From NCBI GenBank assembly GCA_017461245.1, contig JAFTYW010000001.1, positions 1-33,669 on the forward strand: 33,669 bases of DNA, given 5' to 3'. Shown here one piece after another: positions 26,038 to 31,949 of the stretch. A program made the position numbers and the translations under genes. Source of the DNA: Oscillospiraceae bacterium (GTDB lineage: Bacteria > Bacillota > Clostridia > Oscillospirales > Ruminococcaceae). The first letter of the stretch is position 1. The number at the start of each line of letters is the position of its first letter. A model generated the notes under the pieces. The model worked only from the letters and a program-made list of their open reading frames with translations, ran no database searches and was not told where the DNA came from.

Positions 26038-27090
26038 TTACTCAAAGGTAAACTGTCCATTTTCCTTGGTCTGCGGCTTTAAATTAAGATGCTCGCAGGC
26101 CGCCGCGGTTACACATCTGCCGCGCGGTGTGCGGCTTAAAAAGCCTATCTGCATAAGGTAAGGCTCGTAAACGTCCTCGAGGGTTACCGTTTCCTCACCG
26201 ATTGCGGCGGCAAGAGTTTCAAGCCCGACGGGGCCGCCGTTGTAGGTCTTTATTATGGTCTCTAACATTCTTCTGTCAATGCTGTCAAGTCCCATATTGT
26301 CAATTTCAAGGCGAAGGAGCGCCTTGTCGGCAATCTCTCTTGTGATGTTTCCATCGCCGATGACCTGCGCAAAATCGCGCACCCTCTTAAGCAGGCGGTT
26401 GGCAATTCGAGGTGTTCCCCTCGAGCGCCTTGCAATTTCCATAGCACCCTCCTGCTCGCAGTCAATATCAAGGAGTCCTGCGCTGCGGCGGATAATAGAA
26501 CAAAGCTCCTCGGGGGTATACATTTCAAGGCGGAGAAGAACTCCAAATCTGTCACGAAGCGGTGCTGAAAGCTGACCTGCCCTTGTTGTTGCGCCTATAA
26601 GGGTGAACTTTTTAAGATCCAGCCTTATCGAGCGTGCCGACGGGCCTTTGCCGATAATAATATCCAGCGCGTAGTCCTCCATAGCGGGATAGAGAATTTC
26701 CTCAACCGCTCTCGAAAGTCTGTGAATTTCGTCGATAAAGAGTATGTCTCCCTCGTCAAGACCTGTAAGGAGCGCCGCAAGGTCGCCCGGCTTTTCGATA
26801 GCAGGGCCGCTGGTTACGCGGATGTTTACGTTCATCTCATTTGCAACGATTCCTGCAAGGGTGGTTTTTCCAAGACCGGGAGGTCCGTAGAGAAGAACGT
26901 GGTCAAGCGACTCTTTTCTCTGGCGGGCGGCATCAATATACACTTTGAGATTTTCCTTTGCTTTTTGCTGACCGACATACTCGCCGAGGGTCTTGGGGCG
27001 AAGCGAAATTTCGGTTTCGCTGTCCTGCGAACTGTATTCTGGCATTATTATTCTGTCCTCTAAAATGGTTTCGAAATGCTCAAATGGCAT
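26038..27090 (-). CDS. ruvB: Holliday junction branch migration helicase RuvB
   Basis: AAA+ motor of 350 aa that, with RuvA, moves Holliday junctions. Walker A GPPGLGKT (69-76), Walker B LFIDE (D120, E121), the sensor and arginine-finger region GATTR (R170) and the C-terminal winged helix with [11 protein letters not shown] are present. The N-terminus is about 10 residues longer than in many RuvB proteins, but AGGAGGAG lies right before the ATG at 27090 and supports it. It follows ruvA by 19 bases. Confidence 0.97.
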   Translation of the reverse strand: MPFEHFETILEDRIIMPEYSSQDSETEISLRPKTLGEYVGQQKAKENLKVYIDAARQRKESLDHVLLYGPPGLGKTTLAGIVANEMNVNIRVTSGPAIEKPGDLAALLTGLDEGDILFIDEIHRLSRAVEEILYPAMEDYALDIIIGKGPSARSIRLDLKKFTLIGATTRAGQLSAPLRDRFGVLLRLEMYTPEELCSIIRRSAGLLDIDCEQEGAMEIARRSRGTPRIANRLLKRVRDFAQVIGDGNITREIADKALLRLEIDNMGLDSIDRRMLETIIKTYNGGPVGLETLAAAIGEETVTLEDVYEPYLMQIGFLSRTPRGRCVTAAACEHLNLKPQTKENGQFTFE

Positions 27091-27109
27091 ATTTCGCTCC
27101 TCCTCTCAT

Positions 27110-27721
27110 TTACATTCTTGCTAATTTTCTTAAAGCTTCTCTAATCATATCGTCTGACGACAGAGCAGGGTCTACTCCTGAGAGGGCCTGCACAGCCTCG
27201 CTCCTATTATATCCCAATGACACCAGAGCGCCGATCGCCTCTGAAAAGCTATCAGAGCCGACACTTCTCTCGCTGCTGCTCGAGAATATATCGTCTGACG
27301 CGGCAATTACACCGCTCGGCAGCATTTTTGCCGCCTTGTCTTTAAGCTCCAGCACAATTCTCTGCGCGAGCTTGGGTCCTACTCCCTGCGCCTTGGTTAT
27401 CATCTTAGCGTCACCCGAGGCGATAAAGAGAATAAGTCTATCGGGGGCGTATTCGTTTAAGATGGCGAGTGCAGCTTTGGGTCCGACTCCCGACACAGAA
27501 ATAAGCAGCTTAAACATCTCAAGCTCGTCGCGGCTGGCAAAGCCAAAAAGGTCGAGCGAGTTTTCGGTAATGTGCATATAGGTAAAAAGGGTAACAGTAT
27601 CGCCGCTAAGGCGCGAAAGTGTCTGGTTGGTGGTCTGGCAGCCGTAGCCCACGCCTGCACATTCAACAACTGCGATACCGTTTTGCTTGTGAACAAGACG
27701 GCCTGTAAGCGAGTAGATCAC
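27110..27721 (-). CDS. ruvA: Holliday junction DNA-binding protein RuvA
   Basis: Protein of 203 aa that binds four-way junctions and loads RuvB. The N-terminal OB fold (1-65) starts MIYSLTGRLVHKQNG; two helix-hairpin-helix motifs follow, SVSGVGPKAALAIL and AQGVGPKLAQRIVLELKDK; the C-terminal domain III, which touches RuvB, ends at the stop. It starts with GTG, with AGGAGG 8 bases upstream. The order ruvC-ruvA-ruvB is standard for many Firmicutes. Confidence 0.97.
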   Translation of the reverse strand: MIYSLTGRLVHKQNGIAVVECAGVGYGCQTTNQTLSRLSGDTVTLFTYMHITENSLDLFGFASRDELEMFKLLISVSGVGPKAALAILNEYAPDRLILFIASGDAKMITKAQGVGPKLAQRIVLELKDKAAKMLPSGVIAASDDIFSSSSERSVGSDSFSEAIGALVSLGYNRSEAVQALSGVDPALSSDDMIREALRKLARM

Positions 27722-27732
27722 CTTTATTCCTC

Positions 27733-28239
27733 CTAAGCTTTAGTTCTTTTAAGTAGCTCATAGCTTTGCGAATGGAAGCTATGCGCGTGGCAAATTGCTA
27801 TTGCAAGTGCATCGGCAGTATCGTCGGGCTTGGGAACGCTTTTAAGCTTTAGAAGCTGCCTTGTCATTTCCATAACCTGCTTTTTTTCTGCCCTGCCGTA
27901 ACCAACCACCGCTTGTTTGACCTGCAGCGGTGTATATTCAAAAATATCTATATTCCTGCGCGCCGCCTCGGTGACGATAACGCCTCTGGCCTGCGCAACA
28001 TCAATGGCAGTCGTTGTATTGGAATTAAAATACAGTTTTTCGATGGAAACTGCCTGCGGACGAAATCTATCTAAAATTTCGCCGATTCCCTCGCTGATTT
28101 TAAGCAGTCTTTGAGGGAAAGGCTCTCCCGCCTGCGTTGTAACTGCGCCAAAGGCAACGGGGGTAAGGCGAGCACCGCTATAATCTACAAGTCCCCAGCC
28201 AATGATGGCGTATCCAGGGTCAATTCCAAGTGTCAGCAT
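27733..28239 (-). CDS. ruvC: Holliday junction resolvase RuvC
   Basis: Endonuclease of 168 aa that cuts Holliday junctions symmetrically. The four catalytic acids are D7 (LGIDPG), E67 (SIEKLYF), D140 and D143 (DDTADALAIA). A TTG six codons earlier would be inside the purine-rich GGAGGGAGGGGAG ribosome binding site, so the ATG at 28239 is the start. It is the first gene of the long minus-strand run, just downstream of a clear sigma-A promoter. Confidence 0.97.
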   Translation of the reverse strand: MLTLGIDPGYAIIGWGLVDYSGARLTPVAFGAVTTQAGEPFPQRLLKISEGIGEILDRFRPQAVSIEKLYFNSNTTTAIDVAQARGVIVTEAARRNIDIFEYTPLQVKQAVVGYGRAEKKQVMEMTRQLLKLKSVPKPDDTADALAIAICHAHSFHSQSYELLKRTKA

Positions 28240-28293
28240 TCGCTCCCCTCCCTCCAAAACAGAGTATAGTTTCCCGATTTTAATTCAACTTAT

Positions 28294-28322
28294 ATTATAG
28301 CATAAAATCTTAGCTCTGTCTA
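28294..28322 (-). promoter_or_regulatory. Sigma-A promoter of the ruvC-led operon
   Basis: On the minus strand, TAGACA (28322-28317), a 17-base spacer and a perfect TATAAT (28299-28294) preceded by TGC (extended -10). No GAAC-N4-GTTC LexA-like box is visible around it. Confidence 0.82.
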
Positions 28323-28383
28323 TATTTTATTGAGCCTTATAAATTAAAAATCCGTTAAGTTTTTTCGCTTATTTTTTCTGTTT

Positions 28384-28422
28384 TACAAAAAACAAAAGAG
28401 CGCTGAAAATCAGCGCTCTTTT
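28384..28422 (-). terminator. Rho-independent terminator of the His/Asp-rich lipoprotein gene
   Basis: AAAAGAGCGCTGA (28394-28406) pairs with TCAGCGCTCTTTT (28410-28422) around a 3-base loop. In minus-strand sense it follows the stop codon by one base and ends in a T-rich tail. Confidence 0.92.
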
Positions 28423-28423
28423 A

Positions 28424-29320
28424 TCAGTTAAAGGAATAAACCCTTCCGTCAATTTTATATTTTCCCGTGCCGACAGCTCCCTCAATATAGATATCTTTAA
28501 ATGGGAACTTGCCCTCAACCTCAAGCTTTCCTGTTTTGGTATCGTATTTACAAGGGACATAATTGCCTTGATAAATGACTCTCTTACCAAAAATCTCAGA
28601 TGGGAGATTGATAAAACCTTCGTCATCCACAAGAATATCCTTGTACTCTCTTAAAACATCGTCAAAGTTCCACACCTTGTCTTGATTATCAATGCCAAGC
28701 GAGCTCCATGCAAAATACTGTCCCTTTTTATTTTCCATATCATAATAATATTTCCAGTCGTATGTTATGGAGTCTGCAATAGCATATCTTTCCGGATCGG
28801 TAATGGAGTCAAGAAAGACTCTGCTATAACCTATCATAGCATAGCTCATAACTGTCTTGCCACCTGCGGTTTCTCTTATTGAAATGCCGGCCGAAAGAGC
28901 CTCTACATGATGCTCACTGCTTAGATCCTCAGGTGCAAAATAAATAGACCAGGTTTTATTAACAGCCCCTTGCTCAACCGAAATTTCGGGCGCAGAGACA
29001 GTGATGTTTTCTTTTTCTTCAACTATTACAGTAGGTCTGGTTACGTTGGGGCGGGTTGCGATATGTTTGCTAGAGGTGTTAGTGTTTTTATCGGTACTGC
29101 TGCCGTTATTTTTAGACGCAGACGAACCTGAATTTGTGTGGTCGTGATCATGGTCGTGATCGCTTTCACTCTCACTATTGTCATTGCCCCCTGCCTGCCC
29201 TTGTTCATTCTGAGCAATCTGCCCAGAGGTAAGCGAAGACGAGCTCGGCTTTTTGTTGCTGCAGGCAGCAAAGCATAAAATGAGTGCCGCTAAAAGAATT
29301 ATCGAAAGAACTTTTTTCAT
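28424..29320 (-). CDS. Putative lipoprotein with His/Asp tract
   Basis: Protein of 298 aa. The signal peptide ends in the lipobox LCFAAC, with C20 as lipidation site. A long low-complexity linker rich in Ser, Asn, Gly and Thr follows (about 21-95) and carries an alternating D-H tract (DHDHDHDH, about residues 54-61), which suggests metal chelation at the cell surface. A folded domain fills the remainder (about 105-298), with many aromatic residues, for example YDWKYYYDMENKKGQYFAW. I recognise no family. AGGAG before the ATG, a private promoter and a private terminator make it a monocistronic gene. Zinc or another transition metal is a guess from the tract alone. Confidence 0.8.
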   Translation of the reverse strand: MKKVLSIILLAALILCFAACSNKKPSSSSLTSGQIAQNEQGQAGGNDNSESESDHDHDHDHTNSGSSASKNNGSSTDKNTNTSSKHIATRPNVTRPTVIVEEKENITVSAPEISVEQGAVNKTWSIYFAPEDLSSEHHVEALSAGISIRETAGGKTVMSYAMIGYSRVFLDSITDPERYAIADSITYDWKYYYDMENKKGQYFAWSSLGIDNQDKVWNFDDVLREYKDILVDDEGFINLPSEIFGKRVIYQGNYVPCKYDTKTGKLEVEGKFPFKDIYIEGAVGTGKYKIDGRVYSFN

Positions 29321-29350
29321 TTTTTTCTCCTAAATTATGATACTTTATAC

Positions 29351-29379
29351 AGTATAGCACACTTAAATCAAAATGGCAA
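29351..29379 (-). promoter_or_regulatory. Sigma-A promoter of the His/Asp-rich lipoprotein gene
   Basis: On the minus strand, TTGCCA (29379-29374), a 17-base spacer and TATACT (29356-29351) preceded by TGC. It lies about 30 bases before the start codon and abuts the terminator of the neighbouring regulator gene. Confidence 0.75.
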
Positions 29380-29411
29380 CAAAAAAGGATTCCCAAAATG
29401 GAAATCCTTTA
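29379..29411 (-). terminator. Terminator of the second XRE regulator gene
   Basis: An imperfect stem pairs AAAGGATTCC (29384-29393) with GGAAATCCTTT (29400-29410), with one bulged base. On the minus strand it is followed by a T run. The first arm overlaps the regulator's stop codon. Confidence 0.65.
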
Positions 29412-29624
29412 TTTTTTGTAAGGTTCTTTTATGTCTGTAACCCCAAGAATATAATCAACACTGGTTTTATAAAAATCAGCAAGCTTTATCGCATATTCAA
29501 TCGGTAGCTGACGCTCGCCTCGTTCATATTTTGAGTAAAGCGACTGGTCACATATTAAATATTCTGCTATTTCTTTTTGCGTAAAGTCTTTGTCCTCTCG
29601 CAAATCTCTTATCCGCAGTTTCAT
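29409..29624 (-). CDS. XRE-family helix-turn-helix regulator
   Basis: Small repressor-like protein of 71 aa. The HTH covers about residues 3-60: IRDLREDKDFTQKEIAEYL for the first helices, QSLYSKYERGERQLP for recognition helix and turn, and YKTSVDYILGVTD for the closing helix, a pattern typical of SinR/phage-type regulators. A GTG at 29633 lies inside AGGTGAT, the ribosome binding site, so the ATG at 29624 is chosen. It is divergent from the 53-aa gene; two 13-bp palindromes lie in the shared promoter and are likely its operators. Confidence 0.88.
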   Translation of the reverse strand: MKLRIRDLREDKDFTQKEIAEYLICDQSLYSKYERGERQLPIEYAIKLADFYKTSVDYILGVTDIKEPYKK

Positions 29625-29652
29625 TCTTATCACCTACTTTTATAATACCAAA

Positions 29653-29696
29653 GGACATATTGTCCTATTGACATTTTGGACAAATAGTCCTAAAAT
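29653..29696. promoter_or_regulatory. Divergent promoter with two 13-bp palindromic operators
   Basis: Plus-strand promoter TTGACA (29668-29673), a 17-base spacer and TAAAAT (29691-29696). The palindromes GGACATATTGTCC (29653-29665) and GGACAAATAGTCC (29678-29690) have centres 25 bases apart; the second fills most of the spacer. A minus-strand -10 candidate (TATTAT in the 29640s) lies to the left. Confidence 0.72.
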
Positions 29697-29715
29697 TATT
29701 TTTGAGGTGAGAAAA

Positions 29716-29877
29716 ATGCCTAATTATAAGAAAATGTATTTCACTCTGTTAAATGGTATGGAGGACGCAATCAACATTCTTATAGCAGCACAACAGAAAT
29801 GCGAGGATTTGTATTGCGACGACAATGAAATTATCCCTTTAGAAATTCTTAAAAAGGAAAATGATGAGGGAAATTAA
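29716..29877 (+). CDS. 53-aa protein next to XRE regulator, function unknown
   Basis: Small acidic protein of 53 aa starting MPNYKKMYFTLLNGMEDAIN. The first 30 residues look like one amphipathic helix, with a helical tail rich in Glu and Asp. Short proteins with a similar start, found next to small HTH genes, are familiar to me from gut Firmicutes, but I know no function. GAGGTGAG lies 5-6 bases before the ATG and a near-consensus promoter overlapped by palindromes sits upstream, so expression is plausible and probably repressed by the divergent regulator. Confidence 0.7.
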   Translation: MPNYKKMYFTLLNGMEDAINILIAAQQKCEDLYCDDNEIIPLEILKKENDEGN

Positions 29878-29880
29878 AAA

Positions 29881-30015
29881 GGCTTCTCCTTGAGGAGAAG
29901 CTGTTGAGCGAAGCGAAACTGATGAGGTGTTTACTTTAACATTTTATATTCTTTGATATTTCCACCTCATCCGAGTTTTGCTCCGCAAAACCCACCTTCC
30001 CCTCAAGGGGAAGGC
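29881..30015. repeat. MITE-like nested palindromic element
   Basis: A 135-base element without coding capacity. The left end is the palindrome GCTTCTCCT/AGGAGAAGC (29882-29901), the right end CCTTCCCCT/AGGGGAAGG (29995-30014), and the two ends are imperfect inverted copies of each other. Inside, GATGAGGTG (29921-29929) pairs perfectly with CACCTCATC (29963-29971), and GTTTTGC/GCAAAAC (29975-29991) forms a further hairpin. I recall very similar sequences scattered in gut Clostridia. No flanking target duplication is obvious. Confidence 0.68.
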
Positions 30016-30189
30016 TCTTCAAAAAATCATTTGTGCCACACTATAAAATCACAAAACAATTTGCTTTTTTATAAACCCCACTTTGTTTACTGCTCACCGC
30101 TTAAGCTCTTTTGAACCACGCCACTACGGCGTGGTTTTCGTTATACAATAAAAAACGGCTCGGTTTAAAACCGAGCCGTATTTATTTTA
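30016..30189. other. Intergenic region between the palindromic element and hydA
   Basis: No gene is seen. It is AT-rich up to about 30110, then has a hairpin AACCACGCC/GGCGTGGTT (30114-30136, loop ACTAC) followed by TTCG. This hairpin could act as a plus-strand terminator for the 53-aa gene or belong to the repeat group. The hydA terminator follows. Confidence 0.6.
30148..30179 (-). terminator. Rho-independent terminator of the hydrogenase operon
   Basis: ACGGCTCGGTTT (30155-30166) pairs perfectly with AAACCGAGCCGT (30168-30179). On the minus strand it follows the hydA stop by about 10 bases and is followed by a run of six T (30154-30149). Confidence 0.93.
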
Positions 30190-31932
30190 TTAGAAGCGGT
30201 CTCTCTTTACATAATGGGTATGGAGAACCTCGTGAGCCTTATGGCTACCGGGCTTATCCAAGAACTCATTATAGAGAAGCTTGACAACGGGGTTGTCGTG
30301 CGACTTTCTTAAGGGCATTTCCTTATCAATATTGTAAAGGACTGCTGCTCTCTTGGAGCGAAGGTAGGTAAAGCTTCTGACCTTAGCGCTCTGAGTAGGC
30401 TGTCCGCCACCATTGATACAGCCGCCGGGGCAAGCCATGATCTCAACAAAGTGATAGGTAGCCTCTCCAGCACGGATCTTATCAAGGAGCTTTCTTGCAC
30501 AGCCAAGGCTGGATGCAACAGCAACCTTAACCTCAAGCTCGCCAACCTTATAGGAAGCCTCTTTAATGCCTTCCATACCTCTGACTTCGGCAAATTCGAG
30601 TGTCTTGAGCTCCTCGCCGGTGATGGTTTCAACAGCAGTTCTGAGAGCTGCTTCCATAACGCCGCCGGTTGCACCGAAGATAACGCCTGCGCCGGTGGAG
30701 GTGCCGAGAGGATTATCAAACGCCTCATCCTCAAGACCTACAAAGTTGATACCTGCACGCTCGATCATTCTGCCGAGCTCGCGGGTCGTAAGAGCAACAT
30801 CAACATCAGCAACGCCTGCTGCAGACTGGTCATCACGGCCACACTCAAACTTCTTAGCGGTACAGGGCATAATGCTGACAACAACGAGATCCTTAGGATC
30901 GATGCCCTCTTTCTCTGCGTACCAGGTCTTAGCGATAGCACCGAACATCTGCTGAGGAGATTTACAGCTCGAGAGATTGTCGATGAAATCGGGATAATAA
31001 TGCTCACAGAACTTGACCCATCCGGGTGAGCAGGAGGTGATGAGGGGGAGCTTTCCGCCGTTCTGAATTCTGTCGAGAAGCTCGTTTGCTTCCTCGATGA
31101 TAGTGAGGTCAGCGGAAAAATCGGTGTCAAACACGCCGTCAAAGCCGAGACGACGGAGAGCTGCAACCATTTTGCCCTCAACATTTGTTCCAACAGGCAT
31201 ACCGAAGCACTCGCCGAGTGTTGCACGAACCGAAGGAGCGGTGTTAACGATAACCTTCTTGGTAGGATCGTTAAGAGCCTCCCAGACCTTATCGGTGTCG
31301 TCCTTCTCATAGAGAGCGCCGACGGGGCAGGCTACGATACACTGACCGCAGGAGATACAAGCAACATCGTCGAGATCTTGATCGAATGCACAGCCGATGT
31401 GCGAAGCAAATCCGCGGTTGTTGGGACCGATAACGCCGATTCCCTGAACGTTGGAGCAAGCGCCAACGCAGCGACGGCAGAGGATACATTTGTTGTTATC
31501 GCGAACCATGTGAGGTGCGCTAACGTCAAGGTCGTAGAGATTTTTCTCGCCCTTGAAGTGATCAACGTCGTCAACACCGTAGTCACGGCAGAGCTTCTGA
31601 AGCTCGCAGTCGGTGCTGCGGATACAAGAAAGACATCTCATATCGTGGTTAGAGAGAATGAGCTCGAGGGTATGCTTTCTCGACTGCATAACCTTAGGAG
31701 TGTTTGTGAAAACCTCCATGCCCTCGTTTACAGGATACATACAAGCGGTCACTAAACCTCTTGCACCCTTGACCTCAACGAGACAGAGGCGGCAAGCGCC
31801 GATCTCGTTAACATCTTTTAAATAGCAGAGGGTAGGAATATCTACGCCTACGCTCTGAGCGGCTTCAAGAATTGTTACGCCCTTAGGCACACTGTAAGGC
31901 ATGCCGTTGATCTGAATATTTACTTTTTCCAT
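30190..31932 (-). CDS. hydA: [FeFe] hydrogenase catalytic subunit HydA (NADH-linked type)
   Basis: Catalytic subunit of 580 aa that reduces protons to H2 or the reverse. The Fe-S sites in order are a [2Fe-2S] domain (C36, C47, C50, C64), a His-ligated cluster (H96, C100, C103, C109), two [4Fe-4S] ferredoxin sites (C149/152/155 with C202; C192/195/198 with C159), then the H-cluster domain with L1 TSCSPGW (C301), L2 MPCTAKKFE (C357) and L3 MACPGGCINGGGQP (C501, C505). L1 usually reads TSCCPxW; here the second Cys is Ser. The ATG at 31932 has GGAAAGGGG 8 bases upstream; an in-frame GTG at 31941 is too close to that site. With hydB upstream it points to a HydABC complex, probably electron-bifurcating with NADH and ferredoxin. 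Confidence 0.95.
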   Translation of the reverse strand: MEKVNIQINGMPYSVPKGVTILEAAQSVGVDIPTLCYLKDVNEIGACRLCLVEVKGARGLVTACMYPVNEGMEVFTNTPKVMQSRKHTLELILSNHDMRCLSCIRSTDCELQKLCRDYGVDDVDHFKGEKNLYDLDVSAPHMVRDNNKCILCRRCVGACSNVQGIGVIGPNNRGFASHIGCAFDQDLDDVACISCGQCIVACPVGALYEKDDTDKVWEALNDPTKKVIVNTAPSVRATLGECFGMPVGTNVEGKMVAALRRLGFDGVFDTDFSADLTIIEEANELLDRIQNGGKLPLITSCSPGWVKFCEHYYPDFIDNLSSCKSPQQMFGAIAKTWYAEKEGIDPKDLVVVSIMPCTAKKFECGRDDQSAAGVADVDVALTTRELGRMIERAGINFVGLEDEAFDNPLGTSTGAGVIFGATGGVMEAALRTAVETITGEELKTLEFAEVRGMEGIKEASYKVGELEVKVAVASSLGCARKLLDKIRAGEATYHFVEIMACPGGCINGGGQPTQSAKVRSFTYLRSKRAAVLYNIDKEMPLRKSHDNPVVKLLYNEFLDKPGSHKAHEVLHTHYVKRDRF

Positions 31933-31949
31933 AATTGGCACCCCTTTCC

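Noticed and set aside
26958-27581. Plus-strand frame of 207 codons
   Set aside because: It is a long Ser-rich shadow antisense to ruvA and ruvB; both real genes are certain.
30451-31029. Plus-strand frame of 192 codons inside hydA
   Set aside because: It is antisense to the H-cluster region of a well-supported hydrogenase gene.
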